This document shows positions 8,264-15,563 of a stretch of 18,785 nucleotides of DNA, one piece after another. Under the pieces are notes generated by a model. That model did no database searches, was not told the origin of the DNA, and saw only the letters and a program-made list of their open reading frames with translations. How positions within the stretch are numbered: position 1 is the stretch's first letter; every line of letters begins with the position of its first letter. The DNA is from DAOTEJ01 sp035454085 (GTDB lineage Bacteria > Pseudomonadota > Gammaproteobacteria > Burkholderiales > Burkholderiaceae_F). The stretch covers positions 1-18,785 of the forward strand of contig DAOTEJ010000052.1 in the NCBI GenBank assembly GCA_035454085.1, written 5' to 3'. The translations under genes were made by a program, and so were the position numbers.

Positions 8264-9291
8264 CCACCATCGCCAGTGGCGTCGTCGTGCTGCTGCTTCT
8301 GTGGCTCGCGCTGTGGACCGTGGTGGCGCGCGACGCCTTCCTGGCGGTGGCCGGCTTCGTGGTCTACGGGCTGCTGCTGGCGCTGGTGTGGGTGCGGCTC
8401 GCGGGGATCGACGTGGCGCTCACCGAAGCGGCCATCGGCGGCGGCCTGACCGGGGCGCTGCTGCTGGGCGCGGTGGGCCGCCTGCGGGGCACCGAAGCCG
8501 CCACCGCAGCCGAGGGCGCCGGCGCCGGCACGCGCGCCCTAGCGGCGCTGCTCGCCCTGGGCGTGACGGGTGCGCTGGTGCTGGGCGTGCTGATGCTGCC
8601 CGAGCCGGCGCCGACGCTCGCGCCGCTGGCCGTGCCGGCGCTGCCGGCCACCGGCGTGGGCAACCCGATCACCGGCGTGCTGCTCGCCTTCCGCGCGCTG
8701 GACACGCTGCTCGAGGCGATCGTGCTGGTGATCGCGCTGATCGGCGTGTGGTCCTTCGCGCCCGACCGCGCCTGGGGCGGCCGCCCCGGGCCGCTCTACC
8801 GGGCCGACCCGCAAGGCATCCTCGCCTACCTGGCGCGCGTCCTGCCGCCTCTGGGCATCGTGATCGGCATCTATCTGTTCTGGGCTGGTGCCGATCATCC
8901 GGGCGGCAAGTTCCAGAGCGCCACCATCCTGGCGGCGATGTGGATGCTGGTGCAGATGGCCGGGCTGGCCGACACGCCGCGCACCGACAACCGCGCCCTG
9001 CGTTTCGGCATCGTGATCGGACCGCTGGTGTTCATCGCGGTCGGCGTGCTGGGCCTGTTCACGGCCGGGGCGTTTCTCGGCTACCCCGAGGGCTGGGCCA
9101 AGCCGCTGATCCTGGTCATCGAGGTGGCGCTGCTGCCCACGCTGGCGATCGTGCTGGCGCTGCTGATGAACGGACCACCGGCCCGACCTTGGGCCAGTGC
9201 GGGCGCGCCGGGCGCGGGGCCGCTGCCCGGCCGGCACGCCATCGCCTCGGGCGATCGGCCGACGCGCTCGTCCGACGAGGGGGGCACATGA
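8260..9291 (+). CDS. Fused antiporter subunit: MrpA C-terminal (MbhD/MbhE-like) plus MrpB (MbhF-like)
   Basis: A 343-residue polytopic protein joining three units that are separate in archaeal Mbh complexes. Residues about 5-72 match the DUF4040/MbhD domain, with the conserved acidic GIDVALTEAAIGGGLTGALL. Residues about 95-165 match the MbhE/MrpA C-terminal part (GNPITGVLLAFRALDTLLEA). Residues about 193-303 match the MnhB domain, with PPLGIVIGIYLFWAGADHP, a GGKFQS loop and membrane segments to LLMNG. A Pro/Gly/Ala-rich polar tail (about 304-343) follows. The N-terminal proton-channel part of a full MrpA (a NuoL-like domain) is absent and is not encoded elsewhere in the window. The GTG start at 8260 has AGGAGAG at 8247-8253 and a GTGA overlap with mrpG. 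The stop overlaps mrpC (ATGA). Database names for such proteins vary (MnhB, DUF4040 protein, MBH subunit E). Domain assignment is from remembered family motifs. Confidence 0.88.
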   Translation: MTTIASGVVVLLLLWLALWTVVARDAFLAVAGFVVYGLLLALVWVRLAGIDVALTEAAIGGGLTGALLLGAVGRLRGTEAATAAEGAGAGTRALAALLALGVTGALVLGVLMLPEPAPTLAPLAVPALPATGVGNPITGVLLAFRALDTLLEAIVLVIALIGVWSFAPDRAWGGRPGPLYRADPQGILAYLARVLPPLGIVIGIYLFWAGADHPGGKFQSATILAAMWMLVQMAGLADTPRTDNRALRFGIVIGPLVFIAVGVLGLFTAGAFLGYPEGWAKPLILVIEVALLPTLAIVLALLMNGPPARPWASAGAPGAGPLPGRHAIASGDRPTRSSDEGGT

Positions 9292-9605
9292 GCGTCGAGA
9301 CCCTGTTCGCGCTGACCGCCTGCGCGCTGGTGGGCATTGGCCTGTATGGGCTGATCGCGCAGCCGCACCCGCTGCGCAAGCTGGTGGCCTTCAACATCAT
9401 GGGCTCGGGCGTGTTCGTGCTCTTTGGCGCGCTGGCCAAGCGTGGTGCGGCGGCCGGACTGGCTGCCGACCCGGTGCCCCAGGCACTGCTGATCACCGCC
9501 ATCGTCGTGGCCTTCGCCGCCACCGCGGTGACCGTGGCGCTGCTGCTGCGGCTGATCGAATCGACCGACTCGGCCTCGCTGGCCGAGCCGCCCGCAAAGG
9601 ACTGA
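9288..9605 (+). CDS. mrpC: Mrp-type antiporter subunit C (NuoK-like)
   Basis: A 105-residue membrane protein of the MrpC/NuoK family (equivalent to MbhG). Three hydrophobic helices lie at about residues 5-22, 32-50 and 63-88. The first loop reads QPHPLRKLVAFNIMGSGVFV, corresponding to the family segment between TM1 and TM2. The third helix begins PVPQALLITAIVVAFAATAV, the most diagnostic block of the family. The ATG at 9288 lies 7 bases after GAGG (9277-9280) and overlaps the preceding stop (ATGA). The mrpD ATG follows after 6 bases. In Mrp complexes this subunit contacts MrpD and contributes to the membrane ion path. Confidence 0.92.
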   Translation: MSVETLFALTACALVGIGLYGLIAQPHPLRKLVAFNIMGSGVFVLFGALAKRGAAAGLAADPVPQALLITAIVVAFAATAVTVALLLRLIESTDSASLAEPPAKD

Positions 9606-9611
9606 CCGGGC

Positions 9612-11351
9612 ATGTGGGCCATCGACCTGTGGATGAGCACCGACGGCGGCGCGCTGCTCGCCGCCGCCGTGCTGCTGCCCTTCGTCGGCATGCTGCTGGG
9701 CCTGTTGCTTGGCGGGCGCTGGCTGCAGCGCGTGGCCTTCGTGCTGATGCCGCTGGGCCTGGCGCTGGCGCTGGCCATCACCGCGGCCTGGGCCAACACC
9801 GAAGGGCCGCTCGTGTACCTGCTGGGCGGCTGGTCGCCACCGCTGGGCATCGCGCTGCGCGCCGACGGCGCGGCGGTGGCCATGCTGCTGGCCGTAGCCG
9901 GCGTGGTCTGCGGCATCGGCCTGTTCGCGCGCGCCGACTTCGGCCTGGGGCCGGATGCGCCGGAGTCGCGCGGCGCCTTCGCCTATTGGCTGCTGCTGCT
10001 GGCGGTGTGGGGCGCGCTGAACCTGGTGTTCGTCAGCGGCGACCTCTTCACGCTGTACGTGGCGCTCGAACTGCTCACCTTTGCCGGCGTGCCGCTGGTG
10101 TGCCTGGCCGGCAGCGGCGAGACCCTGCGTGCCGCGCTGCGCTACATGCTGTTCGCTCTGTGCGGCTCGGTGCTGTACCTGCTGGGCGCGGTGCTGCTGT
10201 ACGGCGGCTACGGCACGCTGGACATGCCGCTGCTGGCCGGCGTGGTGCAGCCCGAGCCGATCGCCTTCGCCGCGCTCGCGCTGATGACCGCGGGGCTGCT
10301 GGCCAAGACTGCGCTGTTCCCGCTGCACATCTGGCTGCCCCCGGCGCACGGCGGTGCGCCGGCCGCGGCCAGCGCGGTGCTGTCGGCCCTGGTCATCAAG
10401 GGCTCGTGGTTCCTGGTGCTGCGCCTGTGGCTGGACGTGATGCCCGGCGTGGCCAGCGCGCAGGCCGCGCAGTTGCTCGCTGGCCTGGGCGCGGCGGCGA
10501 TCGTCGTGGGCAGCGTGGTGGCCTTGCGCCAGCAGCGGCTGAAGCTGCTGGTGGCCTATTCCACCGTGGCGCAGATCGGCTACCTGTTCCTGCTCTTCCC
10601 GATGGCCTTCGACGCCGCCGGCGACATGGTGCTGCGCGACCTGGCCGCCAGCGCCGGGGTACTGCAAGCCATCGCGCACGCCACGGCCAAGGCCGGCATG
10701 TTCATGGCCGCCGGACTGGTCTACGCCGCGCTTGGCCACGACCGGATCGACGATCTGGCCGGCGCCGCGCGCGCGCTGCCGGTGGCGGTGGCGGCCTTCC
10801 TGGTGGGCGGCCTGGCACTGATGGGCGTAGTGCCCAGCGGGGCGTATCTGGCCAAGAAGCTGCTGCTGGCCTCGGCCGACGCCTCCGGCCAGTGGTGGTG
10901 GACCTGGGTGCTGCAAGGGGGCGCAGCCTTCACCGCCGGCTACGTGGTGCTGGTGGCACTGCGCGTGTTCGCCCGGCCGGCGACGCCGCTGACGGAGCTC
11001 AAGCCCGTGTCGCGGTTGTCGCAGTGGGCGGCGCTGGGATTGGCGGTGGCGTCCCTGCTGCTGTCGCTGGCGGCGGTGGTGGGGCCGCTGCCTGCCGAGT
11101 TGCTCGCCAAGGCCTTCTCGCTCGAGGAACTGGGCACGATGCTGGTGCTGTTCGGCGCCGGCGCGCTGCTCGCGGCGGCCTTGGCGCGCCGGCCCCTGCT
11201 TGGCAAGCCCAGCAGCGCGGTGCGCCCGGGCCTGGGCGGGCTGGGCACGGCCTTCGAGGCCGGTGACCGGCTGGTGCGCCAGTGGCCGTCGGCGATGCTG
11301 GCGCTGCTGCTGGTGGCCGGCACCTGTGGCTGGCTGCTGGCGCGCGCGTGA
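9612..11351 (+). CDS. mrpD: Mrp-type antiporter subunit D, proton-translocating NuoM/N-like
   Basis: A 579-residue polytopic protein of the proton-conducting antiporter-like family shared by MrpD, MbhH and NuoL/M/N. Key ion-path residues are visible: Glu153 in LYVALELLTF (TM5), Lys232 and His239 in LLAKTALFPLHIWLPPAHGG (TM7), and Lys263 in ALVIKGSWF. The core family region covers about residues 10-465. The protein is longer than a typical MrpD of about 490-500 residues. The extra C-terminal part (about 485-579) holds two more hydrophobic segments, at about 505-525 and 560-577, separated by a Gly/Pro-rich loop. It would be the only ion-pumping antiporter subunit encoded here. The ATG is 6 bases after the mrpC stop with a poor Shine-Dalgarno, suggesting translational coupling. 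It is the last gene of the tightly packed series. Confidence 0.92.
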   Translation: MWAIDLWMSTDGGALLAAAVLLPFVGMLLGLLLGGRWLQRVAFVLMPLGLALALAITAAWANTEGPLVYLLGGWSPPLGIALRADGAAVAMLLAVAGVVCGIGLFARADFGLGPDAPESRGAFAYWLLLLAVWGALNLVFVSGDLFTLYVALELLTFAGVPLVCLAGSGETLRAALRYMLFALCGSVLYLLGAVLLYGGYGTLDMPLLAGVVQPEPIAFAALALMTAGLLAKTALFPLHIWLPPAHGGAPAAASAVLSALVIKGSWFLVLRLWLDVMPGVASAQAAQLLAGLGAAAIVVGSVVALRQQRLKLLVAYSTVAQIGYLFLLFPMAFDAAGDMVLRDLAASAGVLQAIAHATAKAGMFMAAGLVYAALGHDRIDDLAGAARALPVAVAAFLVGGLALMGVVPSGAYLAKKLLLASADASGQWWWTWVLQGGAAFTAGYVVLVALRVFARPATPLTELKPVSRLSQWAALGLAVASLLLSLAAVVGPLPAELLAKAFSLEELGTMLVLFGAGALLAAALARRPLLGKPSSAVRPGLGGLGTAFEAGDRLVRQWPSAMLALLLVAGTCGWLLARA

Positions 11352-11577
11352 GCATCATGGCGCGCCGAGCCACACGCGAGCAATGCCAGGCCCGAGCTTT
11401 GGGCGGCGTGGCGGGTCGCGCCCGGCACACGGCTTCATGCGCAAGCGCGGCGCGAGCAGCGCCTGCCCTCTTTGAATGCACGCAAGCGGCGGCGGCTGCC
11501 GTGCGTGGCGGCGGTGGCCGCGCTCGTCGCCCTGCCCACCGGCGCACTTACCATTTGATTCCTGGAAGGACATCGTC
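11352..11577 (+). other. 226-base gap between mrpD and the outer-membrane channel gene
   Basis: No gene with recognisable protein content is seen here. Open frames across it are Arg/Ala-rich and look like the GC-rich background. The only clear signal is GGAAGGA at 11564-11570, the ribosome binding site of the downstream gene, 7 bases before its ATG. A TACCAT at 11549-11554 resembles a -10 box but has no -35 partner. I see no terminator with a T-run, so read-through from mrpD is possible. Confidence 0.5.
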
Positions 11578-13032
11578 ATGAAGATCCGCCTCGTCACCGC
11601 GTGCATCGCCGCCGCGCTGGCCGGTTGCACGGTCGGACCGAACTACGTGCGCCCCACGGTGGACACGCCGGCCGCCTGGCGCATCGACTATCCGAAGGCC
11701 GCGGAGGTCGCGAACCTTCAGTGGTGGCAGCAGTTCAACGACCCCGTGCTCGACCAGCTGATCGACACGGCGCTGCGCAACAATCGCGACCTGGTGATCG
11801 CCGCGGCTCGCGTCGACCAGTTCATCGGCGCGCTCACCACGACCGGGTCGCAGCTGTATCCGCAGATCGGCTACGGCGCCGACGCCAGCCGGGCGCGCGC
11901 CAGTGCCGTGGGCCAGCCGCCGTTGCCGCCGGGTGCGAATCCGTATTTCTCGCTCTATAACGTGTCGCTCGGTGCGAGCTGGCAGGCGGATCTGTTCGGC
12001 CGCGTGCGCCGTCAGACCGAGGCCGCGCAGGCGCAGGTGTACGCCAGCGAACAGGGCCAGCGCGGCGTGGTGCTGACCGTGGTGGCCGGGGTGGCGACCA
12101 GCTACATCGTGCTGCGCTCGCTCGACCGCCAGCTCGAGATCGCCAAGGCCACGGCGCGCAACTTCGAACGCACCCTCAAGATCTTCGAGCGGCGCTTCAG
12201 TGCGGGCCTGGTGGCCAATACCGAGGTCACGCAGGTGCGCTCGCAGTTGCAGCAGGCGCTCGCCGCGATCCCGGCCTTCGAGCAGGCCATCGCGGCCCAG
12301 GAGAACCTGATCTCGATCCTGCTGGGCAGCAACCCCGGGCCGATCCCGCGAGGCAAGACCATCGACCAACTCGCCGCGCCCGAGATTCCCGGCGACCTGC
12401 CGGCGACACTGCTGCAGCGCCGCCCTGACATCCTGCAGGCCGAGCAGAACCTGATCGCGGCCAACGCCAGCATCGGCGCGGCCCGCGCGCTGTACTACCC
12501 CGACCTCTCGCTCAACGCGGCGCTGGCCACCACCAGCACCGTGGCGAGCAACCTGTTCAGCGGTCCGGCCGCCGCCGGACTGATCGGAGCGAGCTTGGTG
12601 GGTCCCATCTTCACCTTTGGCGCCATCGAGGGACAGGTGTTCTCGGCCGAAGCCGGCCAGCGCCAGGCTCTCGCCTTCTACCAGCGCACGGTGCTCAACG
12701 CCTTGCGCGAGACCAACGATGCCCTGACCGGATCGCAGAAGAAGCTCGAAGAGTCGAACATGCAAAGGGAGCGCGTCATCGCCCTGCGCGAATTCGCGCG
12801 CCTGGCCAACCGGCGCTTCGACCAGGGCGTGGTCGGCTACCTGGAAGTGCTGATCGCCGAGAACGAACTCTTCGCCGCCGAGATTGCCAATGTCGGCTTG
12901 CAGGCCAGCCGCTACGCGCAGATCGTCAACGTCTACCAGGCGATGGGCGGCGGCTGGGTGGATGTCGCCAACGAACTGGCGCCCAAGCCGCTCGGGCGTG
13001 TGGCGGCACAGGCGACGAAACCGACACCCTGA
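11578..13032 (+). CDS. Outer-membrane efflux lipoprotein, TolC/NodT (OprM) family
   Basis: A 484-residue outer-membrane factor that would form the exit duct of the tripartite RND pump. A lipoprotein signal ends in LAGC with predicted lipidation at Cys17, followed by the family start TVGPNYVRP. The mature part has the typical duplicated helical/beta-barrel arrangement: QWWQQFNDPVLDQLIDTAL, then NNRDL; SWQADLFGRVRRQTEAA; RFSAGLVANTEVTQVRSQL; the second-repeat hallmark LLQRRPDILQAEQNLIAANA; and RRFDQGVVGYLEVLIAENE near the end. Length is normal. The ATG at 11578 has GGAAGGA 7 bases upstream; earlier in-frame ATG codons would put the signal peptide in the middle of the protein. It lies 226 bases beyond mrpD and is most simply the partner of the adaptor and permease at 2459-6642, with the antiporter genes in between. 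That partnership is inference. Confidence 0.94.
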   Translation: MKIRLVTACIAAALAGCTVGPNYVRPTVDTPAAWRIDYPKAAEVANLQWWQQFNDPVLDQLIDTALRNNRDLVIAAARVDQFIGALTTTGSQLYPQIGYGADASRARASAVGQPPLPPGANPYFSLYNVSLGASWQADLFGRVRRQTEAAQAQVYASEQGQRGVVLTVVAGVATSYIVLRSLDRQLEIAKATARNFERTLKIFERRFSAGLVANTEVTQVRSQLQQALAAIPAFEQAIAAQENLISILLGSNPGPIPRGKTIDQLAAPEIPGDLPATLLQRRPDILQAEQNLIAANASIGAARALYYPDLSLNAALATTSTVASNLFSGPAAAGLIGASLVGPIFTFGAIEGQVFSAEAGQRQALAFYQRTVLNALRETNDALTGSQKKLEESNMQRERVIALREFARLANRRFDQGVVGYLEVLIAENELFAAEIANVGLQASRYAQIVNVYQAMGGGWVDVANELAPKPLGRVAAQATKPTP

Positions 13033-13080
13033 GCGGCTGGCGGCGGTGGCATTGGTCGCGGCGCGCCACGAGGATGGGGA

Positions 13081-13094
13081 CGCGGGCTGCCGCG
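13081..13094. terminator. Small GC hairpin between convergent genes, possible terminator
   Basis: CGCGG (13081-13085) and CCGCG (13090-13094) can pair as a 5-bp stem around a GCTG loop. It lies in the 72-base space where the efflux lipoprotein gene and the SirB1-like gene converge. There is no T-run on either side, so intrinsic termination is weakly supported. Confidence 0.22.
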
Positions 13095-13104
13095 GCTACA
13101 GCTT

Positions 13105-13932
13105 CTAGTTCAGCCGCCCTGCAGAGGCACGCAGGCGGGCAAGCCACTCGCGCAGTGCCGCGGCGTCGGGCCGGCCCGCCTGATCCCGCAGCACGAGCTC
13201 GATGTCGAGCGCGGCGGCCCGCGGGCATTCGAGCCGCTCGTAAACGGCAGCGCGGTCGAGGCGGTCCTGCGCCGAGTCTGGCTGCAGGGCCACCAGGCGG
13301 TGAGCCACGCCCAGCAGTGCGGGCCAGTTTCCAGCGCGCTCGTGCAGCAGCTTCAAGTTGTAGAGCCAGCGAGCGAGGATCTCGCGCTCCGTGGCAGCGC
13401 GCAGGTAGGGCGCCAGAGGACCCGCATCCTCGCCATGGGCATGCGCCAGACGCGCCCGCAGTTGCTCGGCGCTGAGCGTGACGCCGCCCTCGAACACGTC
13501 GATCACGAAGGCGCTGTCGCCCTGCGTGAGCTTGACCAGGAAGCGGCGCGGAAAGCTCACGCCCTCGAGCCGCAGGCCGGCCGCGCGGCCGATCGCCATG
13601 TACACCGCGGCGAGCGAGATCGGCAGCCCGCTGCGCCGCTCGACCACTCGGTTGAGGTAGCTGTTGTCGAGGGCGAAGTAGTCGAGCCGGTTGCCGTGGA
13701 AGCCGAGCTCGTCGAAGAAGTAGCGATTGAGCAGACGCAGGCGGTGTGCGGGTGCCAGATCCGGAGCAATGCGCCCCGCGAGGCGCGCGCTCCAGTCGCG
13801 CACCGTGGCGCAGGCCGAGTCAAGCTCCGCTGCAGGGTAGGCGTCGGTGGCGATGGCCGCCGCCGCAGCCAGCAGCTCGATCGGGCCGGAGCCGCGCACC
13901 AGCCTCGCGAACGCATCGGCGCCGGAAGACAT
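13105..13932 (-). CDS. SirB1-like transglutaminase-fold/TPR protein
   Basis: A 275-residue cytoplasmic protein of the SirB1 family, whose biochemical role is not well established. The N-terminal core carries the family blocks LLNRYFFDELGFHGNRLDYF, then DNSYLNRVVERRSGLPISLAAVY (about residues 67-111) and GLRLEGVSFPRRFLVKL (119-135). The C-terminal third (about 185-245) has the helical, TPR-like repeat with WLYNLKLLHERAGNWPALL and RLVALQPDS. Relatives that I recall usually read PGHFLV where this protein has PRRFLV (128-133), so the usual His appears to be lost. The ATG at 13932 is preferred over the adjacent GTG at 13935; GAAG lies about 7 bases upstream of the ATG. The start is 4 bases after the murJ stop, implying a two-gene operon with murJ upstream. 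Confidence 0.88.
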   Translation of the reverse strand: MSSGADAFARLVRGSGPIELLAAAAAIATDAYPAAELDSACATVRDWSARLAGRIAPDLAPAHRLRLLNRYFFDELGFHGNRLDYFALDNSYLNRVVERRSGLPISLAAVYMAIGRAAGLRLEGVSFPRRFLVKLTQGDSAFVIDVFEGGVTLSAEQLRARLAHAHGEDAGPLAPYLRAATEREILARWLYNLKLLHERAGNWPALLGVAHRLVALQPDSAQDRLDRAAVYERLECPRAAALDIELVLRDQAGRPDAAALREWLARLRASAGRLN

Positions 13933-13936
13933 CACC

Positions 13937-15484
13937 TCACTTCAACGACAGACGCAGGTGCCGCAGGCGGTAACCGAACAGCCAGAGCACTGCGAAGTAG
14001 CCGGCTGCCGCCGCAGCGATCAGCCCGGCGAGCAGCGTCAGCCGCAGCCCCCAGCGCGTATGCAACGCCGTCCAGTCGATGTGCCACTGAGCGGCCAAGA
14101 GGATGGCGGCGAGCACGGCGAGCGCGAGCGCCACGCACAGCAGAAAGCGCATCCAGCCCGGACGCGGGTGGTAGAGCCCGCGCCGGCGCAGCCCGACGAG
14201 CAGCAGGAGCGCGTTGGCGCAGGCGCCGAGCCCCACCGACAGGGCGAGCCCCGCGTGCGCCAGCCAGGGCACGAGCACGAGATTGGCGAGCTGGGTGGCC
14301 ACGAGAACGAAGACGGCGATCTTCACCGGCGTCTTGATGTCCTTCTGGGCGTAGAAGCCCGGGGCCAGGATCTTCACCCCGATCAGCCCGATCAGGCCCA
14401 CCGCGTAGCCCACCACGGCGCTGGCGGTCTGGGCCACGTCGTGGGCAGAGAAGCGCGCTCCTTGAAAGAGCACCGCCACCAGGCCCTGGGCCGTGAGCCC
14501 GAGGCCGACGGCGGCCGGCAGCGCCAGCAGCACGACCAGGCGCAGTCCCCAGTCGAGCATCTCGTTGTAGTGCTCGACCCGCTTCTCGGCGTAGGCCGCC
14601 GAGAGGTTGGGCAGCAGCACCGTTCCCAGGGCCACGCCCAGCAGCGCGGTGGGAAACTCCATCAGCCGGTCGGCGAATGCCAGCCAGGTCACCGAGCCCA
14701 CCGCCAGGTGCGAGGCGATGTTGGTGTTGATGACGATCGACAACTGCGCCACCGAGACCGCGAACACCGCCGGGAGCATCAGCTTGAGCACCCGGCGCAC
14801 GCCTGGGTCGCGAAAGGCGGCGAGCGGGTTGCCCAGGCGCGGCAGCATGCCCAGGCGCGCGAGCGCGGGCACTTGCAGCGCGAGTTGCGCCACCCCGCCC
14901 AGCACCACCGCCACCGCCAGGGCCCAGATCGGCTCGGCCAGGCGCGGGGCGAGCCACAGCGCGCAGGCGATGAACGAGAGGTTGAGCAGCACCGGCGTGA
15001 AGGCCGGCACCGCGAAGCGCTTGTAGGTGTTGAGGATCCCCGCAGACAGGGCCACGAAGGACATGAACAGGATGTACGGGAACATCCAGCGCGTCATGCT
15101 GGCGGCCAGGGCGAAGGCCTCGGGCTCGCGGGCCAGGCCCGAGGCGATCGCCCACACGAGCAGCGGGGCCGCCACCACGCCCAGCACCGACACCAGCAGC
15201 AGGGTCCAGAGCAGCGCCGAGGCGACGTGATCCACGAGGTGGCGCATTCCCGCCTCGCCCCCCTGGGAGCGCGCGTCGGCGAGCATGGGCACGAAGGCCT
15301 GCTGGAAAGCCCCCTCGGCGAACAGCCGGCGCAGCAGGTTGGGCAGGCGGAAGGCGACGTTGAACGCGTCGGTCGCCGCGGTGGCGCCGAAGATGCGCGA
15401 GATCAGCATGTCGCGCGCCAGCCCGGTGACGCGCGACAGCAGGGTGAGGCTCGAGACGGTCGCGGCGGCGCGCAGCAGGTTCAC
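13937..15484 (-). CDS. murJ: Lipid II flippase MurJ (MviN)
   Basis: A 515-residue integral membrane protein of the MOP exporter superfamily that flips lipid II across the inner membrane for peptidoglycan synthesis. About 14 hydrophobic segments are evident. The N terminus carries the essential charged residues at the same numbers as in E. coli MurJ: Arg18 and Arg24 (SRVTGLARD), Asp39 (ATDAFNVAFRLPN) and Arg52 (LLRRLFAEGAF). This register supports the GTG start at 15484. The Shine-Dalgarno is weak (GGA about 11 bases upstream). The stop lies 4 bases before the SirB1-like gene, so the two are probably co-transcribed. rpsT is divergent, 243 bases away, an arrangement familiar in betaproteobacteria. 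Length and motifs are complete and no defect is seen. Confidence 0.97.
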   Translation of the reverse strand: MNLLRAAATVSSLTLLSRVTGLARDMLISRIFGATAATDAFNVAFRLPNLLRRLFAEGAFQQAFVPMLADARSQGGEAGMRHLVDHVASALLWTLLLVSVLGVVAAPLLVWAIASGLAREPEAFALAASMTRWMFPYILFMSFVALSAGILNTYKRFAVPAFTPVLLNLSFIACALWLAPRLAEPIWALAVAVVLGGVAQLALQVPALARLGMLPRLGNPLAAFRDPGVRRVLKLMLPAVFAVSVAQLSIVINTNIASHLAVGSVTWLAFADRLMEFPTALLGVALGTVLLPNLSAAYAEKRVEHYNEMLDWGLRLVVLLALPAAVGLGLTAQGLVAVLFQGARFSAHDVAQTASAVVGYAVGLIGLIGVKILAPGFYAQKDIKTPVKIAVFVLVATQLANLVLVPWLAHAGLALSVGLGACANALLLLVGLRRRGLYHPRPGWMRFLLCVALALAVLAAILLAAQWHIDWTALHTRWGLRLTLLAGLIAAAAAGYFAVLWLFGYRLRHLRLSLK

Positions 15485-15534
15485 GATGGGGGAAATCCGC
15501 AGCCCCGCACCGGGGTTCGGGCGGCACGCACGGT

Positions 15535-15563
15535 TTGTCCGTAAGCTGATGATTTGATATAGT
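15535..15563 (+). promoter_or_regulatory. Sigma-70 promoter of rpsT
   Basis: TTGTCC at 15535-15540 (4 of 6 to the -35 consensus) and TATAGT at 15558-15563 (5 of 6 to the -10) are separated by exactly 17 bases, in a short AT-rich patch of an otherwise GC-rich window. Transcription would begin near 15570, giving rpsT a leader of about 158 bases. It is the clearest promoter I can see here, as expected for a highly expressed ribosomal protein gene. Confidence 0.75.

Noticed and set aside
9081..10916. A 611-codon minus-strand open frame opposite the fused Mrp subunit, mrpC and mrpD
   Set aside because: The composition is Gln/His/Arg-rich and low-complexity, typical of the antisense of hydrophobic GC-rich genes. 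It spans three clear plus-strand genes.
7199..11351. The antiporter genes as part of a respiratory complex I or a hydrogenase
   Set aside because: The subunits match Mrp E, F, G, B, C and D. No NuoB, C, D or I-like, flavin, iron-sulfur or NiFe subunit is encoded in the window.
13847..15544. A 565-codon plus-strand open frame opposite murJ
   Set aside because: MurJ on the minus strand has all essential residues in the correct register. The opposite product is repetitive His/Gln/Arg-rich sequence without family features.
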